Shown: positions 26,420 to 34,774 of the stretch, one piece after another
Numbering within the stretch: the first letter of the stretch is position 1
How the letters are laid out: every line of letters starts with the position of its first letter
Assembly: GCA_964411125.1 (NCBI GenBank)
Contig: CAYPJU010000001.1
Coordinates: 124,001-188,000, forward strand
DNA length: 64,000 nt
DNA from: JBFIHF01 sp964411125
GTDB taxonomy: Bacteria > Myxococcota_A > Bradymonadia > Bradymonadales > Bradymonadaceae
Reading direction: 5' to 3'
Notes under the pieces: generated by a model
What the model was told of the DNA's origin: nothing
The model's input: only the letters and a program-made list of their open reading frames with translations
The model's database searches: none
Made by a program: the position numbers and the translations under genes

Positions 26420-27033
26420 AGGTCTACCAGCCCACGCGTGTAGCGCCCGACGACGATCGAACAGACGATGCCTCCTCCCGGGTCGACGACGTCGAGACGA
26501 ACGGTTCCGTTGCCTTCGTCCACCCGGCGCTCAGTTCCCTCACTGCAGCCGAGTTGGCTCGATCGCTGGGTCGTCGCGAGCGAGTACGCTTCGTCCACCG
26601 TGAGCGGGCTGCTCCCCTCCGGCGTGCGAAGCGTCACCTGGACGCCCTCACCGAATTTGCTGAGGACGAACGTCTGACCGAAGGCGTCCCCTTCGACGTA
26701 GAGTGGCGCCGCATCGCGTCGCGCTACGAAAGATTGGGAGCCTCGCGCGAACGACACTCTCCAGGGCGGCCCGTCCGCGGCGAGCTCGATCACGGTGCCC
26801 GCTTCGCTCGTGACCGGCGAACCAGGGGTCAGATCGATGATCTCGACGGCGAGTTCTTCTTCGGGCGCCGGGGGAGGGGGAGGCTCGACACGCTCGCGAG
26901 GCGGCGGGACGTTGTCCTCCACGTGGTCTTTCATCTGCACCGTCTGGGGCTCGTCCTCGGGCTTCGCTCGTCCGGAGCATCCGATGCTCAATGCGAGGAG
27001 CGCCACGATCACGCAGTCTTTTCTCATGGCCAT
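26416..27033 (-). CDS. Hypothetical lipoprotein, 205 aa
   Basis: ATG 27033 (GAGGGA 5 bases upstream). The signal ends in lipobox LSIGC. A Pro/Glu-rich linker (PPPRERVEPPPPPAPEEE) follows, able to span the periplasm. The C-terminal part is beta-rich with two Cys (LGCSEGTERR, GGIVCSIVV). Function unknown. It precedes and overlaps the AgmX-like gene, so a shared envelope complex is plausible. Confidence 0.72.
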   Translation of the reverse strand: MAMRKDCVIVALLALSIGCSGRAKPEDEPQTVQMKDHVEDNVPPPRERVEPPPPPAPEEELAVEIIDLTPGSPVTSEAGTVIELAADGPPWRVSFARGSQSFVARRDAAPLYVEGDAFGQTFVLSKFGEGVQVTLRTPEGSSPLTVDEAYSLATTQRSSQLGCSEGTERRVDEGNGTVRLDVVDPGGGIVCSIVVGRYTRGLVDL

Positions 27034-27202
27034 TGAATCCCTCGTGGGGTCACCCGGAATCCGCCATCAGCTCCCGGGCCTCTCTCGATTGAGCGAGAGC
27101 CGAATTGTACACCACCCCGGGCGTCCAGGCGAAATCGACGGGGCGGCCCGCACCCGCTCGGACCTCGTCTGCGTTCGGAGGCCCGCCGGATGCTGGCTCG
27201 CA

Positions 27203-28213
27203 TCATCCGTAGAACGTGGCGAACAGCTCGAGGGTCTTCGCGATGTCTTCGTCGTCGATCCCTAGATGAGTCACGAGCCGCAGCGATTCGTTGGGGGCAT
27301 ACACGAGCACGCCTCGTTCGCGGAGCCACGGCTCCAGTCGACGGTGGCTCCCCTCGGGCACCTCGACGAACACCATGTTCGTCTCGACGTCGGGGTCGAC
27401 GTGGAGGGCCTCGATCGTACGTAGCCCGTCTGCGAGCGCCCTCGCGCGGTCGTGGTCTTCGGCGAGGCGCTCGACGTGGTGGTCGAGAGCGTGCAGGCCC
27501 GCCGCGGCGAGCACGCCGGATTGACGCATGGTGCCCCCGAGCATCTTCCGCCACCGGCGGGCCTTCGCGATGAGCTCTTCGGTGCCGCTCAACACCGAAC
27601 CGGCGGGCGCGCCGAGACCCTTCGACAGACAGATCGACACGGTGTCGAATCGCTCGGCGAGGCGCCCGACGTCGAGGCCGAGCGCCACGCTCGCGTTGAA
27701 CAGACGCGCCCCGTCCAGATGGAGCGACAGCCCGTTTTCGCGCGCGAGGTCGCAGACGTCGTCCATGTAGCTGATGGAGAGCGCGCGACCGCCCGTCGTG
27801 TTCTCGAGACAGATCAAGCGCGTGATGGCGAAGTGGGAATCGTCCGGCTTGATCGCGCGCCGAATCTTGGCGAGTGACATCGTCGCGTCGGGCTCGGGCT
27901 CGATCGGTTGCGGCTGGATGCTGCCGAGAACCGCGCCACCACCCGCCTCGTAGCGGTAGGTATGCGCGTCCATGCTCACGATGTACTCCTCGCCGCGCTG
28001 GCAGTGAGCCATCAACGCGCAGAGGTTGCTCTGGGTTCCGCTCGGGACGAAGACCGACGCCGACTTGCCCACGATGGCGGCTACTCGATCCTCGAGCTCA
28101 CGCACGGTGGGATCGTCACCGAATACGTCGTCCCCGACCTCGGCGCGACTCATGGCACCGCGCATTCGGGCCGTCGGTTGCGTGACGGTGTCGCTGCGCA
28201 GGTCGATCTTCAA
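27203..28213 (-). CDS. Low-specificity L-threonine aldolase-like enzyme, 336 aa
   Basis: A PLP enzyme of the beta-eliminating/GLY1 family, which splits threonine or allo-threonine to glycine and acetaldehyde. The sequence begins MKIDLRSDTVTQPTARMRGAM, holds GDDVFGDDPTV and has the PLP-lysine segment SICLSKGLGAPAGSVL. The start is TTG 28213: it is 6 bases after GGTGGAG and overlaps the TGA of the preceding gene (TTGA), and it gives a length of 336, normal for the family. A longer reading frame to 28330 would extend over that gene. It is translated behind the PLD-PHP lipoprotein. Confidence 0.92.
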   Translation of the reverse strand: MKIDLRSDTVTQPTARMRGAMSRAEVGDDVFGDDPTVRELEDRVAAIVGKSASVFVPSGTQSNLCALMAHCQRGEEYIVSMDAHTYRYEAGGGAVLGSIQPQPIEPEPDATMSLAKIRRAIKPDDSHFAITRLICLENTTGGRALSISYMDDVCDLARENGLSLHLDGARLFNASVALGLDVGRLAERFDTVSICLSKGLGAPAGSVLSGTEELIAKARRWRKMLGGTMRQSGVLAAAGLHALDHHVERLAEDHDRARALADGLRTIEALHVDPDVETNMVFVEVPEGSHRRLEPWLRERGVLVYAPNESLRLVTHLGIDDEDIAKTLELFATFYG

Positions 28214-30708
28214 GGGCGCTCCACCCAGATCGGAGCCGTCCACGCCATGCGGTTCGGCTCCGGTTCCAGGATCTCCAGGTAGAAGAAGTGAACTCCGGGC
28301 GATGCGACCGGCACGTCGACTCGTACCCATTCCCCGCCGCTTACCGCCTCGAGCCGCTCAACGACCGCGACCTCGTCCCCTCCCACTGTGCCTCCCCAGA
28401 TCGCGACCTCGAACGGACCGTCGAAGTCGGGGTCGGCGAGGTGAAACTGCAGCGAAACGGTGTCCGAGAGGATCGTCAGTTCCCCTCCGGACGGAACGAG
28501 ATCGTTCGCGTAGTAGCGGATCGCGAGGTTCTCGTCCTCGCTCGCGAAGACCGACCGAGCTCCGATGGCGTCGAGAATCCCTCGTTCGCTCAGCTCGTCG
28601 GCGATCACGGCCGTCCTCGACGTGTGGCCCGTCCCCCAGTTCGCAAGGTGATTGTCGTGGCTCGCCGTCGGGGCGAGACGGAACCCGTGACGAAGGTAGT
28701 AGTCCCAATCGCTGTGAACCTTCACGAAGCGAGTCACCTCGTTCGTCTCCTCGTCCACGGTGAGGCTCGGGTTCTGCGCTTCTTCGCTACCGAGGTCGCT
28801 GCCGCGCGCGATCGTGACTTCGAACAACCGAGCATGGGCCGACGTCAAGTCGGCGATGTTGTGCAAGGTCTCCGAAACGACCGCGGGGTCCGGCATTGCC
28901 GCCCCGTCGATCCAGCTCTGGCGGACGTCGCGCAGAGGAAGGAAGTCGTCGAGGCCGTAGTCGTTGAACTTCTTGGAACGCTCGCTGTTGCTCTCGATCT
29001 CGAGCAGATTGATGCCGTAGATCTGGTCCCAACTGCCGTTCGTGACTCCTTCGTAGTACTGGAAAGTGCGCGGATGGTTGAACATCACCCAGGCAGGGTC
29101 CCCCGCCTCGCGGCGAACGGGGAGGTACCCTTCGTAGAACGTCGAGAAGTCGCCACGGACGACCTTCGAGAGTTCGCGCGTCCCGATCACGTTGACGTGG
29201 TTTCCGGCACTGTTGGTCGACCACTCGAGCCCACCGAGGGCCGCGAAGGTGCCCTCGTGGCGAGCGTTGACCTCGTCGATTGTCGAGAGCATCTGCGCGA
29301 ACGCGTCTGCCGACATGTTCGCGATGTTCGGATCCTCTCCCTCCACATCGTCCTGCACGTGCGGGGTGAGCGCGATGAAATCGAGGCCCCCCCGAGCGCG
29401 GGCGTAGTCGAGGGCGTGCAGCACCGGGTTCCCGGCCGCTTCCGGCGTCACGTCGACGAGCTCTCCGTCGATCTCGCGTTCCAACCGGCCGTCGTCCAGA
29501 ACCTGGTCGCCGTCTTTCAGATCGAGGTGTGCGTGGAGGTTGCCGAAGAAGACGCGGCGTTCGACGAAGTCCTGTTCGCGCGCCGTCAGCCCCGCTTCGA
29601 GCGATTCCGACGTCAGCGACCATGTCCAGAGACGGTCGAAGAGATTCTCGAACGGGTCGACGACGTCGGGACGTTCGTAGCGAACGTAGAACTCCCAGTT
29701 GTTGAAGAACGCGCTCCCCGACCAGTTGCCCGAACCATTGATCATGACCCGGCCGTCGAAGACGGCGAGCTTGTTGTGCATGATCTGGTAGAGGTCGCCG
29801 TTCGTCTTCTTGTAGCGAATCTCCCCGCCGGCGGCTCGCAGGCGGTCCCAGTCCGAGCCGCGCGCCTCGTCGATGTCTGCCGCGTTCAACACGACGCGGA
29901 CGCGAACGCCATTCTCCGCTGCCTTGGCGAGCTCCTTGACGGCGTCGTCGAAGACGAGGTGGTGCATCAGGACGTCGATCGTCGACTGCGCGCTTCGGAT
30001 CTCATCGCGAAGCACCTTCCAGGCGCCGCTCCCCGGCGTGAACGCCACCTCCTCGGTGGAGCAGATCGCGCCGAGCTCGGGTTGTCGGACGAGCATCTTG
30101 TCGAAGTAGCAGCGGAACGCTCCGACGAAGGGGTCCTCTTCGCTGCTCGAGACGACGATCGTGTTCTCGTCGTTGATCGAGACACCCGTCGACGACCAGT
30201 TGTTGCTGCCGAGGAGGACGGTCTTCGCGTCGACGACCATGTACTTGGCATGCTGCAGGCCCGCGTACGAGCCGTTGTTCCGCCCCTTTACGAACTCCAC
30301 GGGGATCCCGGCTTCGGCGAGCCGGGTGGATGGATTGTCCCCGTCGGCCTGTGACGCGTTCATCGCGAGCTTGACGATGACGCCCCTGCGGTGCGCGCGC
30401 AGGAGGGCCTCTTCGATGTTTTGCCGGCTGAAGGTGAACTGCGCGACGTCGATCGATCGCTGCGCCCCATCGATGAGCTCGATGACGCGCGCGACGATCT
30501 CGGAGTTTGCGAGGAGATGATCCTTGTCGGCGCCGTCGCAGACGTCGCAGTGAGGGTCGGTGAGCAACACCTCGTAGCGTCGCCCGTCTACGAACGAATC
30601 TGCCTTTCCACGCGGGATTGGAACCTGATTATGATCCGGACCGGTCGTCTCGCCGCCGCAACTGATCAGGGCGGCGAAGGCCGCCGCTGCTAGCACACGC
30701 AGTTTCAT
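28210..30708 (-). CDS. PLD-PHP chimeric lipoprotein, 832 aa
   Basis: ATG 30708 (GAGGA upstream) gives a lipoprotein with lipobox ALISC. The N-terminal half is a phospholipase-D-type domain with two complete HKD motifs: HAKYMVVD followed by GSNN, and HNKLAVFD followed by GSGN. PLD folds cleave phosphodiesters of lipids or nucleic acids. From about residue 395 a second domain looks like a PHP/CehA-type metal phosphoesterase: FFGNLHAHLDLKDG, then YARARGGLDFIALTPHVQ, FNHPRTFQYY and PTASHDNHL. The C-terminal end is a beta-sandwich-like stretch. So two unrelated phosphoesterase folds share one exported polypeptide. It is coupled to the threonine aldolase. Confidence 0.88.
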   Translation of the reverse strand: MKLRVLAAAAFAALISCGGETTGPDHNQVPIPRGKADSFVDGRRYEVLLTDPHCDVCDGADKDHLLANSEIVARVIELIDGAQRSIDVAQFTFSRQNIEEALLRAHRRGVIVKLAMNASQADGDNPSTRLAEAGIPVEFVKGRNNGSYAGLQHAKYMVVDAKTVLLGSNNWSSTGVSINDENTIVVSSSEEDPFVGAFRCYFDKMLVRQPELGAICSTEEVAFTPGSGAWKVLRDEIRSAQSTIDVLMHHLVFDDAVKELAKAAENGVRVRVVLNAADIDEARGSDWDRLRAAGGEIRYKKTNGDLYQIMHNKLAVFDGRVMINGSGNWSGSAFFNNWEFYVRYERPDVVDPFENLFDRLWTWSLTSESLEAGLTAREQDFVERRVFFGNLHAHLDLKDGDQVLDDGRLEREIDGELVDVTPEAAGNPVLHALDYARARGGLDFIALTPHVQDDVEGEDPNIANMSADAFAQMLSTIDEVNARHEGTFAALGGLEWSTNSAGNHVNVIGTRELSKVVRGDFSTFYEGYLPVRREAGDPAWVMFNHPRTFQYYEGVTNGSWDQIYGINLLEIESNSERSKKFNDYGLDDFLPLRDVRQSWIDGAAMPDPAVVSETLHNIADLTSAHARLFEVTIARGSDLGSEEAQNPSLTVDEETNEVTRFVKVHSDWDYYLRHGFRLAPTASHDNHLANWGTGHTSRTAVIADELSERGILDAIGARSVFASEDENLAIRYYANDLVPSGGELTILSDTVSLQFHLADPDFDGPFEVAIWGGTVGGDEVAVVERLEAVSGGEWVRVDVPVASPGVHFFYLEILEPEPNRMAWTAPIWVERP

Positions 30709-30859
30709 TCGGTGTTCCTCGGCAAATCGATCGCGATATCGCCAGCTTTTCAGCCATTCGCAAACATGTTTAGAACGCCGGGATGGTATCGGTCCGTGGC
30801 GCAATCCTCAAATCCTTCCTCGACTGCGTGGCCGTCTCGGGCTTCTGGAGGGAGTCCCA

Positions 30860-30874
30860 TAACGCGACGCGTCA
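30860..30874. promoter_or_regulatory. Dyad TAACGC-GAC-GCGTCA
   Basis: Imperfect dyad with half-sites like those at 30920-30934, 60 bp from it centre to centre, between the divergent genes at 30708 and 30985. Possible operator. Confidence 0.4.
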
Positions 30875-30919
30875 TTTTTTCTCTTGCGGGGGGTGGGGGG
30901 AGTGCTTAACCTTCCGGTA

Positions 30920-30934
30920 TGACGCGATGCGTCA
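30920..30934. promoter_or_regulatory. Perfect dyad TGACGC-GAT-GCGTCA
   Basis: Six-base perfect arms with a 3-base spacer, 50 bp before the ATG at 30985 and overlapping a TATGAC element. The matching site lies at 30860-30874. Candidate operator for a dimeric regulator; no regulator gene is adjacent. Confidence 0.45.
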
Positions 30935-30984
30935 CAACCTGAAGAGTTTACAGATTCCACCTGCAGATAAAGAAGGAGAACAAG

Positions 30985-31428
30985 ATGGCAACCATGATCG
31001 ACCAGACGATTGACCAGTCGCGAGAGAGGATTGACGAGATGCGTCAAACGGTGACGCGCCGCGCCGAAAAACTGAGCCGCGACGCACAGACGTTCGTCGG
31101 CCGGACCAAAGATACGGCCGTCGGGACGTTGCTCAAGACCGCGGCTGTCTCGCTCGAGACTGTAGCGGGACTGGGACGCGCGCTCCCTCCGACGCGACCC
31201 CTTGCCGATCGGCTGACCTCCCGCGCCTCGGCCCTCGATCGCGCCCGCGGAGCTCTCGGCAAACCCACCATCAATGGGTACGACGACATGAACGTGAAGC
31301 AGGTCGGCGATGCCCTCGACCGACTCCCCGTGTGGGAAGTTGCGAAAGTTCGGGCCTACGAAGAGGCCAACAAGAACCGCAAGACCGTGCTCGCCGCATG
31401 TGACCGTATCCTCGACCCCACCGTCTGA
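30985..31428 (+). CDS. Small helical phasin-like protein, 147 aa
   Basis: AAGGAGAACAAG precedes the ATG. Residues 1-90 are long amphipathic helices (DQSRERIDEMRQTVTRRAEK) with a hydrophobic segment TLLKTAAVSLETVAGLGRAL. The last 50 residues (INGYDDMNVKQVGDALDRLP, then YEEANKNRKTVLAACDRIL) match a small helical domain I know from other GC-rich bacteria. The layout is phasin- or gas-vesicle-like but no family is certain. Dyads upstream suggest regulation. Confidence 0.75.
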   Translation: MATMIDQTIDQSRERIDEMRQTVTRRAEKLSRDAQTFVGRTKDTAVGTLLKTAAVSLETVAGLGRALPPTRPLADRLTSRASALDRARGALGKPTINGYDDMNVKQVGDALDRLPVWEVAKVRAYEEANKNRKTVLAACDRILDPTV

Positions 31429-31505
31429 GGCGAGCTGCCGAGACGGGAAAAATTGCCTGTGCCACGTCGCGAGTTACGCTCGGTTCGTCCCCACCAGAGG
31501 TCGAA

Positions 31506-32399
31506 ATGCCGAGACTCGCGACGTTTCTCTTTCTGACTCTTCTCGTCCCGGCGACCGCGTCTGCGCAGTCGTCGGAGGCCGAGCCCACGGCGCCCGCCGC
31601 TCCTGCATCTGGGTCGGGCGGGGTCGAGCCCGTCTACGGCAATCGCAGCGTCACGCCGGCGCCAGGGACGTTCAGCCTCTACGTCGGGCCAAACTCGAAC
31701 ATCGACCTAAACCTCGCCACCGGAACGCCGCTCTTTGGAACCCTTCTCGAGCCGGGACTGTCGCAGGTCATCATCGCCGAGACCGAAGTCTGCGCATTCG
31801 GATTCTGCACGACGACCGACATCCCCGATCCGCTCGTCCTCTCGATAGGAGGCGCTTACGCTCCGATCGAGAACCTGGAGGTGGGAGCGATGCTCCTCGT
31901 CCTCGAGCTCGCTCCAGATGTAGAGTACGCCACCACTACGCTTCACGCGAGGTATCGATTGGTGGAAGGACCGATCGACGTCGCCGGGCAGGTTCTGTTC
32001 GTGCTCCCATTCGGGAATGGACCGTTCATCGCCGAGGTCGGGATGCCCGTGCGCTTCCGCGGAAACCTGCGCGTCGATACCGGAGGCTACGTCTCCTTCG
32101 ACGAGAACGGCAATTTCGGGATGAGGATCCCGGTCGCGCTCGCGGCGCAGCTCACTCCGCAGTTCTTCCTCGGCGGCCGTACCGGCTTCGGCGTTCCCGA
32201 TTTCGACTTCGGGGACACATACATTCCGCTCGAGCTCATCGGCGGCTACACGATCGCTACGGGCAGCACCGTCGTCGACATCACGGCGGGGGCAGGATTC
32301 CCCGCCTTCCTCGCGTTCGGCGGGATTTACCACTCACGCTACGACTCCGTCATCACCGAGATCTTCCAGTTCAGCCTCGGAGCGAACGCTCATTTCTGA
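31506..32399 (+). CDS. Predicted outer-membrane protein, 297 aa
   Basis: Residues 1-21 are a Sec signal peptide (cleavage after ASA). An Ala/Pro/Ser linker follows, then amphipathic strands with Gly turns (LSIGGAYAPIENLEVGAMLL, FFLGGRTGFGVPDFDFGD, GGYTIATGSTVVDITAG) and a terminal aromatic (NAHF), as in a barrel. One Cys pair (VCAFGFCTT) is present. Upstream TTGCCT and TACGCT elements 16 bp apart may be a weak promoter. Function unknown. Confidence 0.75.
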   Translation: MPRLATFLFLTLLVPATASAQSSEAEPTAPAAPASGSGGVEPVYGNRSVTPAPGTFSLYVGPNSNIDLNLATGTPLFGTLLEPGLSQVIIAETEVCAFGFCTTTDIPDPLVLSIGGAYAPIENLEVGAMLLVLELAPDVEYATTTLHARYRLVEGPIDVAGQVLFVLPFGNGPFIAEVGMPVRFRGNLRVDTGGYVSFDENGNFGMRIPVALAAQLTPQFFLGGRTGFGVPDFDFGDTYIPLELIGGYTIATGSTVVDITAGAGFPAFLAFGGIYHSRYDSVITEIFQFSLGANAHF

Positions 32400-32479
32400 G
32401 GCGCCTGGCGCTCGATGTCGGGGGCGTTCTCTCGCGTCCGCAGAGACCGCCATCCGAGGCCATCGGGAGGCGGGATCGT

Positions 32480-33211
32480 TCAGTGGGCGAGCAGTCCGAA
32501 CGTCGCGACGGCGGCCAGGAAGGTGAGAGCAATCTTGCGGTAGGCCCGCTGCTCCTGGCGCGAGAAGACCTTCGAGCCGAGGTGGACTGCGACGAGGTAG
32601 GGCGGCGCGCAGACGGCGAAGAGCGGAAAGACCTTTTCGGGCTCCGCAGTCCCCGACCCGAGCATCGTCGTCAGGGCGAAGATTCCACCGATCGTGAAAA
32701 AGGCGATGAGGTTCGCGCGCGTCTGCGCGGCTGAATCGTCGGTCGACAGGAGAGCGAGCACCACGGGGGGGCCACCGACGCCGGCCATTCCGGTCAAGAT
32801 ACCGCTGGCCGCGCCGACCGGCATGAGTACTCGCAGTCGTTCGGCCCCGCGGAATGTCACCCCCACGAACATCAGGCCGACGAGCAGCAGCACGACGCCG
32901 CTGACGATGCGGCCCAGCATGCTGGGCCCGATCATTCCGAGCAGCCAGACACCAAACGGGATGGTCGCCATCGCCGGAATCACGAGCGAGAACACCCGTC
33001 GCCAGTTCACCAACTTCCGAATCTCGGGCAGCAGCCGCATGTCCCCCAGCACCGTGACGAGAACCACGACGGGGACCGCGACTTCGGGAGGATGGGCGAG
33101 CGTGAGCAACGGAACCATCAAGAGTCCCGTTCCGAACCCCGCAAAACCGCGAAAGCCGCCTGCGAGGGCGGCGATTCCGGCGGCTGCGGCTATGAGAAGA
33201 TATTGCTCCAC
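32480..33211 (-). CDS. TauE/SafE-family sulfite exporter-like permease, 243 aa
   Basis: An integral inner-membrane protein with about eight hydrophobic helices. The N-terminal AGGFRGFAGFGTGLLMVPLL and the second-half GILTGMAGVGGPPVVLALLS are the paired Gly-rich signature of the TauE/SafE family, which exports sulfite, sulfoacetate or related anions. The substrate here cannot be assigned. It is convergent with the outer-membrane protein gene. Confidence 0.9.
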   Translation of the reverse strand: MEQYLLIAAAAGIAALAGGFRGFAGFGTGLLMVPLLTLAHPPEVAVPVVVLVTVLGDMRLLPEIRKLVNWRRVFSLVIPAMATIPFGVWLLGMIGPSMLGRIVSGVVLLLVGLMFVGVTFRGAERLRVLMPVGAASGILTGMAGVGGPPVVLALLSTDDSAAQTRANLIAFFTIGGIFALTTMLGSGTAEPEKVFPLFAVCAPPYLVAVHLGSKVFSRQEQRAYRKIALTFLAAVATFGLLAH

Positions 33212-33285
33212 GCGCGGGAAGATAGAGAGAACACGCCCGCTCTACAACGGCGAACGGCTGATCGGGATACGATTGCGGCCGAGGA

Positions 33286-34029
33286 TCAGTAGTCGACCGC
33301 GACGAGAACTTCGCCGTCCGATCCCCAGGTCGTCCAGGTGCCGATCCGCTCGTCGTCGGAGTACTCACCTTCCTCGCGGATCACGCCGTTGGGGTGGAAC
33401 TCGAGCCACATTCCGTGCCGCAGGTCGTAGGCGAATTCGCCCTCCGACGCGATCTGACCGTCGGCGTACCAACGGCGGTAGGGGCCGTGGCGCGTGCCGC
33501 GGTCGGTCGCGCACCATTGCTCCAGGCCGGCCCGCTGCTCTTCGGTGCGGATCGGGCACGACATGGAGGGCATCACGAACACCGGATCCGCCGGCTCGGA
33601 ATCCACAATGACGACGTCTCGATGCACGTAATGCGTCGTGTGGTGCCCATGATCGTAGTGTACTCGATGACGGTGCGTGCGGTGGCGGTGGTGACCGTGG
33701 CCATGTCCGTGGTGGCGATGGCCCGTGGTGACGCTCCAGTAGGGGCCTCCGACGTGAAGCTGCACGCTCGAACGGGAGGTGCCGTGCCGATGAACGGTGC
33801 GTCGGTGCGTCGTGTGACCGTGCGTCGAACGGCGATGCGTCGTCCCCCGCCGGGTGCTCGTTCCGTGCCCTCGCTTGTGGTGCTTCCGCGTCTTCGTCTT
33901 CGTCTTGCTGTGGTGGACCCGGCGCTCTACGCGGCGTTCCTGAGCGTCCGCCTCAGATGGCGCGCCCACCAGAACGCCTCCGAGGCTGAGGGTCGCGAGC
34001 GACATGACGACAATCATTTTGCGAAACAT
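33286..34029 (-). CDS. His-rich exported protein with MORN-like repeats, 247 aa
   Basis: ATG 34029 with AGGAG 6 bases upstream. The N-terminal signal peptide ends near EADAQ. Residues about 35-145 are extremely His/Arg/Thr-rich (HHGHGHGHHRHRTHRHRVHY), fit for metal binding, with a pI well into the basic range. The C-terminal part (about 180-247) holds MORN-2-type repeats: HGPYRRWYADGQIASEGEFA, then HGMWLEFHPNGVIREEGEY and IGTWTTWGSDGE. Such repeats are often in antitoxin-like or secreted proteins. Function unknown; metal binding is an inference from composition. Confidence 0.8.
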   Translation of the reverse strand: MFRKMIVVMSLATLSLGGVLVGAPSEADAQERRVERRVHHSKTKTKTRKHHKRGHGTSTRRGTTHRRSTHGHTTHRRTVHRHGTSRSSVQLHVGGPYWSVTTGHRHHGHGHGHHRHRTHRHRVHYDHGHHTTHYVHRDVVIVDSEPADPVFVMPSMSCPIRTEEQRAGLEQWCATDRGTRHGPYRRWYADGQIASEGEFAYDLRHGMWLEFHPNGVIREEGEYSDDERIGTWTTWGSDGEVLVAVDY

Positions 34030-34148
34030 CCAATTCTCCTGCGCGTCTCAAACAGAGCTTCGACTCTTCGGACGGTGCCACTTACGATGATATTCAACCA
34101 CGGACCAAATTCGAACGTTTTGCCGACAAACCCCTCAGCGAGCCCCCA

Positions 34149-34769
34149 ATGAGTCGACCTCTGCGCCTCATGTTCTACGACGACACTTGCCGACGGTCTC
34201 GTCTCGGGTTCGGCCTCACCCATTCGTGGGTCGCGGGCGCCGTCCTCTACGGTGCGCTCGGAAAGTTCGACGCGACCCGGGGGGTTCGCAACTGGGAAGA
34301 AGCGCTGGAGTGGCTCGCGACCGTCGGAGACGGGGAGCCGATAGGAGAGATTCAGTACTGGGGCCATGGAAAGTGGGGCAAGGTGATGATCGACGGCGAC
34401 CCGGTCACCCCCCGCGATCTCGTCGGAGAGAACCCGCGCGCCCGAGGGTTCGCTTCGGTGCGGGAACGGATGACCGAGGACTCGCTCTGGTGGTTTCGAA
34501 CGTGCGAGACGTTCGGCGCGCGGGTCGGGCACGACTTCGCCCGACGCTGGACCGACTTCTTCGGCTGTCGCGCAGCCGGTCACACCTACATCATCGGTCC
34601 GTGGCAGTCGGGGCTTCACGCGCTTCGACCCGGCGAGGAGCCGAACTGGGCCGCGATCGAAGGGATCGAGGAGGGCTCCGACGACGCTCCCGAGAAGGCG
34701 CTCTGGTCGGTCCCGGGGGCCCCCAACACCATCAGTTTTCTGCGGCCGAATCTGCCGGACTGGGCCTGA
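34149..34769 (+). CDS. Possible caspase-like (clan CD) cysteine-hydrolase-fold protein, 206 aa
   Basis: A soluble protein with no signal. I cannot assign a named family. It has IQYWGHGKWGKVMIDG with His73 followed 46 residues later by Cys119 in LWWFRTCETFGARVG, each at the end of a predicted strand. That is the His-Gly / Cys spacing pattern of caspase, gingipain and CHAT-type clan CD folds. The end (AAGHTYIIGPWQSGLHALRP) fits a further strand and substrate loop. A catalytic dyad is possible but unproven. The neighbours are a His-rich protein (divergent) and a membrane protein (convergent), giving no clear target. Confidence 0.6.
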   Translation: MSRPLRLMFYDDTCRRSRLGFGLTHSWVAGAVLYGALGKFDATRGVRNWEEALEWLATVGDGEPIGEIQYWGHGKWGKVMIDGDPVTPRDLVGENPRARGFASVRERMTEDSLWWFRTCETFGARVGHDFARRWTDFFGCRAAGHTYIIGPWQSGLHALRPGEEPNWAAIEGIEEGSDDAPEKALWSVPGAPNTISFLRPNLPDWA

Positions 34770-34774
34770 GGCGG

